Source: CAZFVY01 sp964522665 (GTDB taxonomy: Bacteria; Verrucomicrobiota; Verrucomicrobiia; Limisphaerales; CAZFVY01). From it: 43,028 nucleotides of DNA. Below, piece after piece: positions 1 to 7,043 of the stretch. A program made the translations under genes and the position numbers. Under the pieces are notes generated by a model, which saw only the letters and a list, made by a program, of their open reading frames with translations, was not told the DNA's origin and searched no databases. Each line of letters starts with the position of its first letter. Within the stretch, counting starts at the first letter, position 1. The DNA lies in NCBI GenBank assembly GCA_964522665.1, contig CAZFVY010000057.1, positions 1 to 43,028 on the forward strand, read 5' to 3'.

Positions 1-96
1 ACCTCAAAATCCAAGTTGCCGCCTGACCCTCACGTTACTTTGGCGTCACACACCCACGGTAAAAAGGCGCTAACGAAAGCATTTGCGGTCAAATCC

Positions 97-121
97 GATC
101 GGCGCTATTCTAGCGCTGATC
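97..121. repeat. imperfect palindrome upstream of the GloVer gene
   Basis: GATCGGCGCTA and TAGCGCTGATC flank a TTC centre; ten of eleven positions pair and the remaining one is a G-T wobble. No T-run follows on either strand. It could be an operator or the 3' hairpin of a gene lying to the left of the window. Nothing else is recognisable in bases 1-245. Confidence 0.3.
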
Positions 122-245
122 GTGGTAATGGACTCCGCGATACCGGAGCTAGACCAGCGGGGGAATCCAATGTTTAAATGTTAAAGGCGCGAACCGACTC
201 CCAAACGGATTCGAAGAAGGCCGCAATTGGAGAACATAGCTTATT

Positions 246-1661
246 GTGAACGATATGCATCGACGACTATGGTTCGGAACGACTCGCGCGATCTTTCGAG
301 CCATTACGTTTACGCTGGCGGCGGTCTTAATTATCGCTGGTTCACACTCGTCCGCCCGGGCCACCGTCCAGTACCAAACGCTTAAGTCGTTTGAGGGTGG
401 GGCTGCGGGCGCGAGTCCTTACGCGGGCGTGATCATGGCGACCGATGGGATGCTTTATGGAACGACCTACTCGGGTGGCGCCAGCAATCTGGGAACAGTC
501 TTCCGTTTCGGCCCGGCCAACGGTAGCTACTCCGTCTTGCATAGTTTCTCCGCCTCGCCGGATGACGGCAAGAATCCGGAGTCGCACCTGATCGAGGGTA
601 CTGACGGCGCGCTCTACGGGACGACCTACTACGGGGGAGGAGGAGCAGGCTTGGGTACAATCTTCAAGATTCACAACGATGGCAGCGGATTTACCATCCT
701 AAAAAGTCTGTCCGGCACCGGTGGATACTACCTACAGGCAGCATTGAGCCGCGGACCAGACGGTACTCTTTTTGGCGCAACCCGAATGCAGGGCGCTTTT
801 CCCTCCTTTTTCGCCGGATTCGTTTTCAGGCTGAATCCCGATGGCAGCGGCTTTATGCGACTCGCGGATGTGCCGGAACTGGCGACTACCGGTGGCGTCC
901 TGTTGGCGAGCGATGGGGCGCTTTACGGCACGGGGTCGAGTTTGGGCGCCGCCTCCGGATCGTCCTCCTTTTATCGCGTGACCACGGACGGGTCCACAAA
1001 TTCGATTAATTACTTCTCCAACTTGATCGGACGTGACCAACCAATCTCGACTCTTGTGGAGGGGTTGGACGGATGGCTTTACGCGATGAGCGCCGATGGC
1101 GTCGTCAAGATGACCAAGGACGGTTCGGCAACGCAAATTGTATATCGGTTCGACCCAGTTGACAATTCGGCGCATGGGTCGGACCTCCTTGTTGGCGTTG
1201 ACGGAACCCTCTACGGAGCTAGATTCGAAGGCGGCGACGCCAATGCCGGCTTCGTCTTCCAGATCGCGCCCGACGGTTCAAATCTGGTGATCCTGCACAG
1301 TTTCTCAACCAATGGGATCGACGGAACTAATCCTTTGGCCGGGTTGTTCAGGGCAAGCGATGGCACCCTTTACGGCACGACGTCAGCGGGAGGCAGTTCA
1401 GGCGTTGGGACGATCTTCTCCTTGCGGCTGCCGCCGCCGTCGCCGAAACTGCTTTTGCCGCTCGTTTCTCCCGATGGCGTCGTGATTCGTTTTAGCGCGC
1501 CCGCGGGAAAAACCTATCTGGTTCAACGCTCCTCGGCTCTCAACGGAACGTGGCTGACCCTGACCAACCTCGAAGCGTCTGCCGAAGGAGCCGCTCAGTT
1601 TCTCGATTCGACTCCGCTCTCGACCTCTGGCTTCTACCGAGTAACAGAAGCTGGTCCATAG
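246..1661 (+). CDS. exported GloVer tandem-repeat protein
   Basis: A secreted repeat protein of unknown function. The N-terminus (about residues 1-39) is a signal peptide: basic start, hydrophobic core, then a small-residue site near SARA. Residues about 50-395 hold seven copies of a motif of the type DGxLYGTTxxGG, usually followed by GTVF and xxLHSFS, the hallmark of the GloVer repeat family (choice-anchored, common in Verrucomicrobiota). The last 75 residues form a small beta domain with YLVQRSSALNGTW and a terminal FYRV, a C-terminal module seen in many exported verrucomicrobial proteins. Start: GTG at 246; an in-frame ATG lies at 255 and neither has a strong ribosome binding site. The repeats probably build a beta-propeller-like fold, which is an inference. 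No catalytic residues can be assigned. Confidence 0.85.
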   Translation: MNDMHRRLWFGTTRAIFRAITFTLAAVLIIAGSHSSARATVQYQTLKSFEGGAAGASPYAGVIMATDGMLYGTTYSGGASNLGTVFRFGPANGSYSVLHSFSASPDDGKNPESHLIEGTDGALYGTTYYGGGGAGLGTIFKIHNDGSGFTILKSLSGTGGYYLQAALSRGPDGTLFGATRMQGAFPSFFAGFVFRLNPDGSGFMRLADVPELATTGGVLLASDGALYGTGSSLGAASGSSSFYRVTTDGSTNSINYFSNLIGRDQPISTLVEGLDGWLYAMSADGVVKMTKDGSATQIVYRFDPVDNSAHGSDLLVGVDGTLYGARFEGGDANAGFVFQIAPDGSNLVILHSFSTNGIDGTNPLAGLFRASDGTLYGTTSAGGSSGVGTIFSLRLPPPSPKLLLPLVSPDGVVIRFSAPAGKTYLVQRSSALNGTWLTLTNLEASAEGAAQFLDSTPLSTSGFYRVTEAGP

Positions 1662-1725
1662 CTGTCGGGCTATAACGTCAACGGCCGGTCCTATTCGGGC
1701 GCCAATTCGTCCGAGAAGGCGCTTT

Positions 1726-1767
1726 GTCGGGAGCCGCGCGCACGCTAGCCGGTTTGGCTCTCCCGAC
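1726..1767. terminator. hairpin between the GloVer gene and a minus-strand remnant
   Basis: GTCGGGAG (1726-1733) and CTCCCGAC (1760-1767) are perfect complements; GCC/GGC can extend the stem past a two-base bulge. It lies 64 bases after the GloVer stop and directly after the stop of the minus-strand coding-like fragment, so it could end transcription from either side. There is no T-run. Confidence 0.35.
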
Positions 1768-1770
1768 GGC

Positions 1771-1950
1771 TCAAGCTTGATAGCTCTCGCGCAAGAAATA
1801 CGCCAGCCGATGCTGCTCCGGCCGGTAGCCTGGCACATCATTCGCAGTCGGGAGATTTATGAGGCCGGGCTCGCCGGCAGAGTTTTTTGACGTAATTGAT
1901 CCGGACGCGCTCGCCTCGATACGCTTGCCAGCCACGGGGTCATTGGGCCA
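1771..1950 (-). pseudogene. possible C-terminal remnant of an unknown gene
   Basis: A 59-codon open frame on the minus strand without a plausible start codon; in-frame stops lie just upstream (1951-1953 and 1972-1974). Its translation looks like natural protein, not antisense noise: it contains NSAGEPGLINLPTAND and then PEQHRLAYFLRESYQA before the stop. A hairpin follows immediately after the stop, as expected for a true 3' end. The upstream part of the gene is missing or overwritten by the plus-strand gene starting at 1981. I do not recognise the family, and a chance open frame cannot be excluded. Nothing else is visible in 1662-1980. Confidence 0.25.
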
Positions 1951-1980
1951 TCATGGGCCGATGACATACGTTTACGCATT

Positions 1981-2478
1981 ATGATGACGGCTCATGAATT
2001 GCTCGGCTTCATGTCGCCCGGTTTAGCCCAGGAAATCCTGGAATTCTCCTACGCCAACGACAAGCCGCTGTACCGCTCGATCCTGAACGCGGTGGCCGAG
2101 GCCCGCAAGTTGCGGCCGGTTTTCTATGAACGCAAGCCTCGCGTCGAGCGGCACGTCGATATGCTCGCGATGTTGAGCCGCCCCCGCCTTGAGCCGATGG
2201 CCGGGTTGCTGGTGCGCTCCTGGTTGCTCAAGACCAAGACGCCGATGCTGCGCGACTTTTTGGACGCGCTCGGCATCGCCCACGAAGATGGGGTCGTTGA
2301 GGATCTCCCGAAAGCGGTTGAGGACGCCAAGTTGAACGCCGCGATTGACGCGCTTTTGGCCAAACATTCGCAGGAAAGCGTGGTCGTCTATCTCAACGCG
2401 TTTCAAACCATGAACGAGGCGACCTGGCCGAATCTCGCCACCGCGCTCTCGTCGGACCCGCGCCTGCAACTCAAATAG
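1981..2478 (+). CDS. conserved-looking protein of unknown function (165 aa)
   Basis: I do not recognise a named domain. The protein is soluble: no signal peptide, no membrane segment, and a composition suited to an all-helical fold, with many Leu/Ala heptad-like stretches such as LAMLSRPRLEPMAGLLVRSW. The codon pattern (G/C in third positions) matches the neighbouring real genes, and no competing open frame covers the same stretch convincingly. Two start codons are adjacent (ATG 1981 and 1984) and no clear ribosome binding site precedes them. The gene stands alone between the GloVer gene and a long gene-poor stretch, so context gives no hint of its role. Confidence 0.65.
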   Translation: MMTAHELLGFMSPGLAQEILEFSYANDKPLYRSILNAVAEARKLRPVFYERKPRVERHVDMLAMLSRPRLEPMAGLLVRSWLLKTKTPMLRDFLDALGIAHEDGVVEDLPKAVEDAKLNAAIDALLAKHSQESVVVYLNAFQTMNEATWPNLATALSSDPRLQLK

Positions 2479-2583
2479 TGATCGTCACTCCGAGGGGATT
2501 GGCGCCGCGGTAAGCCTTCGTCAGTTGGAGACGGAATTGTACCGAATCCGCTCCCGTGCGCCACGATCCGGCGCCAGCTTGAT

Positions 2584-2673
2584 GGTGGGGCGAGGCTCCG
2601 CCGAGCCGTGATTGGTTTCGGGCGGCAGCGGCTCGCCCGAACTTTCCACGGCTCGGCGGAGCCTCGCCCCACC
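2584..2673. repeat. REP/BIME-like perfect 27-bp inverted repeat
   Basis: The left arm (2584-2610, beginning GGTGGGGCGAGG) and right arm (2647-2673, ending CCTCGCCCCACC) are perfect reverse complements over 27 bases, separated by 36 bases. Each arm also contains a smaller palindrome, GGCTC-CGCC-GAGCC. A palindromic element whose arms are themselves palindromic is the architecture of REP/BIME intergenic repeats. No second copy occurs in this window. The remainder of the gap 2479-2835 shows no gene. Confidence 0.7.
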
Positions 2674-2835
2674 TTCGTCTCGGCCAATTCCTCACGGCCA
2701 GTGTCACTGCGTGTTCGCGGGAAGGAGCGGCCAAGGCCGCGAAAGTATTCGAACGGAAATCCCGCGCTTTCTCAGTTGTCTGGCGATGCGATTGGTCTCG
2801 CGGCAACCCTCGCGAACTCGATCCGAATTCGTCGC

Positions 2836-3096
2836 TCAACGGAGTGGCGCGATTGGCACGGGCGCTAAACCGGATTGGCATCGTTGCCACCCCGCCAGCA
2901 ATTCATGCTGATGCTGCGCGGCCCAATCCAAAACCATCTGCCGGATGGCGCGGGGCGCGTCGCCTTGAATGATGCTAAGGGAGGCGATCCCGACGACCAA
3001 CTCCGCGTCACCGTAAATCGCGTGGAAACGCGCTCCCAACGGCTGGGAAAACATCATGCGAATCACCACTCCATAAAATTTAGAAATCACAGGCAT
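2836..3096 (-). CDS. DUF4160 domain protein
   Basis: A small protein of 86 residues matching the whole length of the DUF4160 family: it opens MPVISKFYGVVIRM, has the characteristic FHAIYG segment near residue 25, and ends with VLDWAAQHQHELLAGWQRC followed by a short Pro-rich tail. Function is unknown; family members often sit next to a DUF2442 gene in small mobile-looking pairs, and the duo has been suspected to be toxin-antitoxin-like. No DUF2442 partner is present on either side here, so this is an orphan copy. The ATG at 3096 is preceded by unusually A/T-rich DNA, which may hold its promoter. The gene lies among gene-poor DNA with a REP-like element, consistent with acquired material. Confidence 0.8.
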   Translation of the reverse strand: MPVISKFYGVVIRMMFSQPLGARFHAIYGDAELVVGIASLSIIQGDAPRAIRQMVLDWAAQHQHELLAGWQRCQSGLAPVPIAPLR

Positions 3097-3337
3097 AAGT
3101 ATGTCTTCTTTATTTGAAGGTCAAAACCAGCGCGGTTCCGTCGGCGGTTGGACTTTGACCTAAGGCTCAGTTCCTACGCTTATTCAAACACGCGGGCGCG
3201 CCGGTAAGTTTCAAATTTCTGCCGCCGTTCCCGCGCGGCTGGGGAGATAGGCGGGAAGTGTCGGCGTCGCAGAGTATTGCGGAGGGCAGCGAGGTGTCCA
3301 CCAGCCGCTCCGCGCGGCGCGCGGGAAAGGGAGATTG

Positions 3338-3377
3338 ACGCGGCGCCGGCGCAAAAGAGTGTGCGCCGGCGCCGCGT
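3338..3377 (-). terminator. strong 16-bp hairpin after kamA
   Basis: ACGCGGCGCCGGCGCA (3338-3353) and its exact reverse complement (3362-3377) enclose an eight-base loop. On the minus strand it begins 20 bases after the kamA stop codon, the usual place for a terminator, but no T-run follows (CAATCTCCC), so it would be a U-less or factor-assisted terminator, or an mRNA 3'-end stabiliser. The rest of 3097-3397 holds no gene that I can see. Confidence 0.55.
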
Positions 3378-3397
3378 TTGGAACAGTCGATTCCGCT

Positions 3398-4789
3398 TCA
3401 GCGGCCGGTGGACTGCCGCGCTTGTTCGAGCGCTTCGGCGATCATTCGTTGACGTTCCGCGGGCGAGCGCCAGCGTGCTTGCTGTTCCGTCGTAAGCGTC
3501 CGCAGGGGATCAAAATAAAGGAAGAACGCGCCCGGCTTCACGCTGGGACTGGTGAAGACGGCGATCCCCGTTTCGCGATTGTAACTCTCGAATGAATGGG
3601 CGTCCCGCTTGCCGCCGCCACCCATCGTGTCCACGACGAAAGAGGGCGTGTTGAAGCCCGCCGTGTGTCCCCGAACATGCTTTTCGAGCGCCAGCCCGGC
3701 TCCGAGCGACGTGCGCAAATCCTCCACCCCGGGAACTAGGTCGTGAAAATAAACGTAGTACGGATGAATGTTGATGTAACTGAGCCGCCGGACGAGCAAT
3801 TGCATCGTCGCCGGCGAATCATTGACGCCATGTTGCAGGACGGTCTGGCAGCGCACCGTGATGCCGCGCTCGGTCAACCGATCCATCGCGTCCTGGGTGA
3901 CGCCCACGATCTCATTCGGATGATTGAAATGGGTATGGACCACCACGTCCTTATGGAGCTTGCGGCCTAACTCCGCGACCCGGGTCAATTCGTCCACCCA
4001 ATCCGCGTCACTGAGGATCTTCTGCGGCATGACGCACAACCCTTTCGTCGCGTACCGGATTCGCCGGATGTTGGGCAGGCGCAAGAGGCGCTCGCCGATC
4101 AACCGGATGTGGTCCGCCTTGAGGTTATACGTGTCGCCGCCGCTGATCACGATGTCCTCCAATTCCGGTCGCGAGGCGATATAGCGGAACGCGTCTTCCC
4201 ACCGCTCAAGCGCGCGCGCGGTCAGCTTAAGCTTTTCGACGGTTTCGGTGTCGCCACCGATGGCGTAACTGCGCGTGCAAAAACGGCAATAAACCGGGCA
4301 CGAGTCCAGCGGCAGAAACAGCGCCTTGTCGGGATAACGGTGCGTCAGGCCCGGGACCGGCGAGTCCTTGCGCTCATGCAGGGAGTCCAAGCGCAATTCC
4401 GGGTGATCCGGGACCTGTTGCGAGGCCAGGGGGAGGAATTGGCTGCGCACGGGGTCCGCCACCGGATTTCGCCAGTCGATCAGGCTCAACAAGTGCGGCG
4501 AGATCCGCAACGCCATCGGCGCCCGCTTCAAGCCGAGCGCCATATCTTCGTAGAACGACTCCGGAGCCAGATCGCGAAGCGTCTCCCGGAGTTGCGCCAG
4601 ACTGGTGACCGTCTGGCGCGTTTGAAACGCGCGCGTCTGGAACTCCGCCGCGGAGACCGCGGCGAAGCCCGGAATGCCCGCCCAATAATCGTCCCGCCGC
4701 AGTTGGGCGTGATCCGGCTCGGGCGCGACCAGGCGCGCGGGTTCAGCGGCGACAACGGCCGCCGGTAAGTCCAGGAGTTCGATTTCCAT
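3398..4789 (-). CDS. kamA: KamA-family radical SAM lysine 2,3-aminomutase
   Basis: A radical SAM and PLP enzyme that would move an amino group between the alpha and beta carbons of an amino acid, most likely L-lysine to beta-lysine. The 4Fe-4S-binding cysteines are C164, C168 and C171 (CPVYCRFC). ISGGD (215-219) is part of the SAM/PLP core. GGGGK ends at K394, the Schiff-base lysine. Counting back 7 and 44 residues gives D387 and D350, aligning with the two aspartates (Asp330, Asp293) that hold the substrate side-chain amino group in clostridial lysine 2,3-aminomutase; glutamate-specific enzymes have other residues there. An in-frame TAA four codons upstream fixes ATG 4789 as the first start. 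Length 463 is normal. No beta-lysine acetyltransferase lies nearby, so whether the product is an osmolyte precursor or something else is open. Confidence 0.88.
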   Translation of the reverse strand: MEIELLDLPAAVVAAEPARLVAPEPDHAQLRRDDYWAGIPGFAAVSAAEFQTRAFQTRQTVTSLAQLRETLRDLAPESFYEDMALGLKRAPMALRISPHLLSLIDWRNPVADPVRSQFLPLASQQVPDHPELRLDSLHERKDSPVPGLTHRYPDKALFLPLDSCPVYCRFCTRSYAIGGDTETVEKLKLTARALERWEDAFRYIASRPELEDIVISGGDTYNLKADHIRLIGERLLRLPNIRRIRYATKGLCVMPQKILSDADWVDELTRVAELGRKLHKDVVVHTHFNHPNEIVGVTQDAMDRLTERGITVRCQTVLQHGVNDSPATMQLLVRRLSYINIHPYYVYFHDLVPGVEDLRTSLGAGLALEKHVRGHTAGFNTPSFVVDTMGGGGKRDAHSFESYNRETGIAVFTSPSVKPGAFFLYFDPLRTLTTEQQARWRSPAERQRMIAEALEQARQSTGR

Positions 4790-4834
4790 GGTGGCGTCTT
4801 AGGGCCTCCCCGTCATTCCAGGTTGAGAACAGCC

Positions 4835-4869
4835 CATTCCGCGGCCCGCGACCGCGGTCCCGCGGAATG
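4835..4869 (-). terminator. hairpin after the DUF5069 gene
   Basis: CATTCCGCGG (4835-4844) pairs perfectly with CCGCGGAATG (4860-4869); AGC/GCT extends the stem past one bulged C. It starts 19 bases after the DUF5069 stop on the minus strand and lies before kamA, suggesting separate transcripts. Like the hairpin after kamA it has no T-run. Confidence 0.5.
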
Positions 4870-4887
4870 GCTGCGTCGATTTCTCGC

Positions 4888-5352
4888 TTAGGCCTTGCCG
4901 CCGAAGCTTACGTAGTCATCCAGATCAAGCAAGTCTGACCAGCTATGCACGTCGTCGCGCGTTTTGCTCAGGCCGGCCAACAGGCCGGTGAAGTACTCCC
5001 GGCTCTCGACGTCGGTCGGGCCGCGGGTTCCCTGGTTCGCGGACCAGGCCGCGATTTCGAATTCTTCGTGTTTGTTTTTGGCATTCGCGTTGATCCATTC
5101 GAGAATCTCGCCGTCGCCCTTGCCCTTCGCCAGCTCGGCCTTGAGCGCGTCCGGGTCGATGCCGGCGAACGCCGTGAAGCGCTGATCGAGCGGGCAATTA
5201 TAATGATACTCGCCCGCTTTGCCGGCGAGGGTCGCGCGGCCCTTGTCCAACATGCGGGGGAGAATGACGTAGCCGCCCAATTGGGCGCGCGCGCTGCGCG
5301 GCGGGCGCTGGGTCAGGTCGGTCGGGGGGATCATCGTAGTGGCATTGCTCAT
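4888..5352 (-). CDS. DUF5069 domain protein
   Basis: A soluble 154-residue protein of the DUF5069 family, whose function is not known. Family signatures visible here are RSARAQLGGYVILPRMLDK near the N-terminus, GEYHYNCPLDQRF near residues 47-59, and KGDGEILEWINANAK near residues 77-91. ATG 5352 is the natural start. A 19-bp TGTAAC-N7-GTTACA palindrome sits about 40 bases upstream (5394-5412) and has the same architecture as the one in the promoter of the adjacent Rrf2 regulator gene, so this gene is very probably a direct target of that regulator. It is transcribed in the same direction as rrf2, 76 bases downstream, but the private operator argues for its own promoter. Confidence 0.88.
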   Translation of the reverse strand: MSNATTMIPPTDLTQRPPRSARAQLGGYVILPRMLDKGRATLAGKAGEYHYNCPLDQRFTAFAGIDPDALKAELAKGKGDGEILEWINANAKNKHEEFEIAAWSANQGTRGPTDVESREYFTGLLAGLSKTRDDVHSWSDLLDLDDYVSFGGKA

Positions 5353-5393
5353 AGGTTTTGTGATTTTCAGTTGAATTTGATGGTTGCTTATTA

Positions 5394-5412
5394 TGTAACA
5401 ACGAATGTTACA
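5394..5412. promoter_or_regulatory. Rrf2 operator upstream of the DUF5069 gene
   Basis: TGTAACA-ACGAA-TGTTACA is a perfect palindrome with 7-bp arms. On the minus strand it runs into TTACATAATAAG, a plausible -10 region (CATAAT), so a bound regulator would overlap the promoter. Spacing and half-sites match the palindrome at 5888-5906. Confidence 0.7.
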
Positions 5413-5428
5413 TTAAATCGACAGTTTG

Positions 5429-5872
5429 TCACGCGGCTTTTTCCTGCCCGTCGCAGGCGGCCTTGACGGCTCGCAGCACGTCGCCCAGCGTCGTCCCGGC
5501 CAGTTCCTTCACCAGAGCGCCTTGCGCGGACGCGAAGACTGGTTCCAGCGCCTTCTGAATGCAATGGCCCACGGGGCAGGCGGGGTTGGGCTTCTTCGCG
5601 GGCAGCGTAAAGCCCTCGTCATCCTCAACGGCGCGATAGACTTGAGCGAGGCTGATGCGGCCGGGTGAGCGGCTGAGGCGGGAGCCGAGTCCGGCGCCCT
5701 TGCGGGTGTCCACCAGTTTTGCCCGTTGCAGGGCCAGCAGCAGGCGCCGAACCACCACGGGATTGGTGTTCACGCTCGCCGCCAGGAAGCTCGACGTGAC
5801 CGGGTCTCCCTCTTTGTAAGCGAGGACCGCCAACACGTGAACCGCCATGGCAAATCGGCAACTGGTGCGCAT
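5429..5872 (-). CDS. Rrf2-family transcriptional regulator, YwnA-like
   Basis: A winged-helix repressor of 147 residues. The N-terminus MRTSCRFAMAVHVLAVLA is the classical Rrf2 helix 1, followed by the helix-turn-helix near residues 25-60 (SSFLAASVNTNPVVVRRLLLAL). It resembles YwnA because of NPACPVGHCIQ (about 96-106). Only two cysteines (C99, C104) occur in the effector region, so the three-cysteine Fe-S site of IscR or NsrR is not complete; a thiol-based or small-molecule signal is possible but inferred. The promoter carries a perfect 19-bp palindrome between -35 and -10, pointing to autoregulation, and a twin palindrome precedes the downstream DUF5069 gene. The predicted mRNA leader is very short, about 7 bases before ATG 5872. 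Confidence 0.9.
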   Translation of the reverse strand: MRTSCRFAMAVHVLAVLAYKEGDPVTSSFLAASVNTNPVVVRRLLLALQRAKLVDTRKGAGLGSRLSRSPGRISLAQVYRAVEDDEGFTLPAKKPNPACPVGHCIQKALEPVFASAQGALVKELAGTTLGDVLRAVKAACDGQEKAA

Positions 5873-5885
5873 AAACTACGATCTG

Positions 5886-5914
5886 AATGTAACCACACTG
5901 GTTACATTGGTCAA
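5886..5914 (-). promoter_or_regulatory. predicted sigma70-type promoter of rrf2
   Basis: On the minus strand TTGACC (5914-5909) and TACATT (5891-5886) are separated by exactly 17 bases. The regulator palindrome fills the spacer and overlaps the -10 box. The predicted start of transcription lies near 5879, about seven bases before the start codon. Confidence 0.6.
5888..5906. promoter_or_regulatory. Rrf2 operator in its own promoter
   Basis: TGTAACC-ACACT-GGTTACA is a perfect palindrome with 7-bp arms. It shares TGTAAC-N7-GTTACA with the operator before the DUF5069 gene. Its position over the spacer and -10 element suits repression. It also lies in the divergent region before the ThuA gene (start 6046), about 140 bases away. 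Confidence 0.75.
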
Positions 5915-6045
5915 GTGGGCGGCCAAATTTTATTTTACCGCTGCCGCCGCCCTGAGTCGTCTCCGGCGGCCCGGAGTTTCCTTTCGATCACGTCCGCGAC
6001 TGATTTACGCTTGCCACCGGACCGGCAAGGCGGCATTTCTGGCCC

Positions 6046-7014
6046 ATGAAATCTTACCCTTGCCGTTTCGGCGTGCTGATTTGGGCGCTCACGTTGGGCC
6101 TCGGGTTTGCCTTGGCCTCGTCCGCGGCGGAGGTTGCCAAAAAACTGCTCGTCGTCACGGTTACGACCGGTTTTCGCCACGGCTCGATCCCGGTCGGCGA
6201 GGAAGTGATCGCCAAGCTGGCGGCTGAAAGTGGCGAGTTCAGCGTCGATTTTGTGCGCGAGCCAAGCCCGCGGCCCGCTCCGCCGCGAGAGCCGAAACGG
6301 GCGGCGGCGGAGTCGGACGATTCCTTCGCCGCCAAAACCGCGAAGTTCCAAGTAGAGCAAGCGGACTGGAAGACCCGCGACGCCGTGTGGCTTGAACAGA
6401 CCCGCCGCCTCCTAGCGGAGCGAATGTCCCTCGCGGCGCTGGCGAAGTATGACGGTGTGATCTTCGCGAATACGACCGGTGACTTGCCGTTGCCGGATCG
6501 GGAGGGTTTCTTGAGTTGGATTCGTTCGGGAAAGGCGTTCATCGGTATGCACGCGGCGACGGATACCTTCCTCAATTATCCACCCTATCTTGAAATGATT
6601 GGCGGCGCGTTTATCAGTCATCCGTGGCATCAGCCGGTGACGATCCGCGTCGAGGACGCGAAACATCCGGCCACCGCGCCGTATGGCGCCACCTTCGAGG
6701 TGGCGGAGGAAATCTATCAATTCAAGAGGTGGGAGCGGAATCAACTTCACGTCCTGATGAGTCTCGATCCGGCGAACGAGGAGCGTCCCAAACAGGTCGT
6801 CAAACCGGGCGAACCGGCCCTCGGGTTTTTTGAGCGGGGCGTCCGCCCGGACCGCGATTACGCCGTAGCCTGGACCAAGGAGTACGGCGCCGGTCGCGTC
6901 TTCTATACCTCGCTCGGTCACGAGGAGGCCGTCTGGCGTGACGAGAAATACCAACGGCATCTGCTCGGCGGCATCCGCTGGGCGTTGGGCCTGGCGCCGG
7001 CCGCGAGTAAATAA
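6046..7014 (+). CDS. secreted ThuA domain protein
   Basis: An exported protein of 322 residues with a signal peptide (about 1-28, ending ASSAAE) and one ThuA-like domain, a class I glutamine amidotransferase-like fold named after trehalose utilisation. Visible signatures are VVTVTTGFRHGSIP (37-50), YDGVIFANTTGDLPLP (135-150), FIGMHAATDTF (165-175), GGAFISHPWHQ (186-196), and near the end GAGRVFYTSLGHEE. Residues about 73-125 form a charged, Pro-rich insertion before the conserved core. In Planctomycetota and Verrucomicrobiota such proteins commonly accompany exported cytochromes and carbohydrate enzymes; their chemistry is not established. It converges with the PVC-type cytochrome gene 29 bases downstream. 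Confidence 0.88.
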   Translation: MKSYPCRFGVLIWALTLGLGFALASSAAEVAKKLLVVTVTTGFRHGSIPVGEEVIAKLAAESGEFSVDFVREPSPRPAPPREPKRAAAESDDSFAAKTAKFQVEQADWKTRDAVWLEQTRRLLAERMSLAALAKYDGVIFANTTGDLPLPDREGFLSWIRSGKAFIGMHAATDTFLNYPPYLEMIGGAFISHPWHQPVTIRVEDAKHPATAPYGATFEVAEEIYQFKRWERNQLHVLMSLDPANEERPKQVVKPGEPALGFFERGVRPDRDYAVAWTKEYGAGRVFYTSLGHEEAVWRDEKYQRHLLGGIRWALGLAPAASK

Positions 7015-7024
7015 GCTCGGCTCC

Positions 7025-7041
7025 GACGCTCCTTCGGCGTC
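7025..7041. terminator. weak hairpin between convergent genes
   Basis: GACGC-TCCTTCG-GCGTC is a 5-bp stem in the 29-base gap between the convergent ThuA and cytochrome stops. On the plus strand CTTTATTTG follows. It may be a modest bidirectional terminator. Confidence 0.25.
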
Positions 7042-7043
7042 CT

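Noticed and set aside
2471..2890. A DUF2442 partner gene downstream of DUF4160
   Set aside because: No frame in either direction shows the DUF2442 pattern; the frame here is interrupted by the 27-bp inverted repeat and looks noncoding.
5429..5872. Assignment of the Rrf2 protein as IscR or NsrR
   Set aside because: The three clustered cysteines that hold the Fe-S cluster are not complete, and the CPVGHCIQ segment is YwnA-like.
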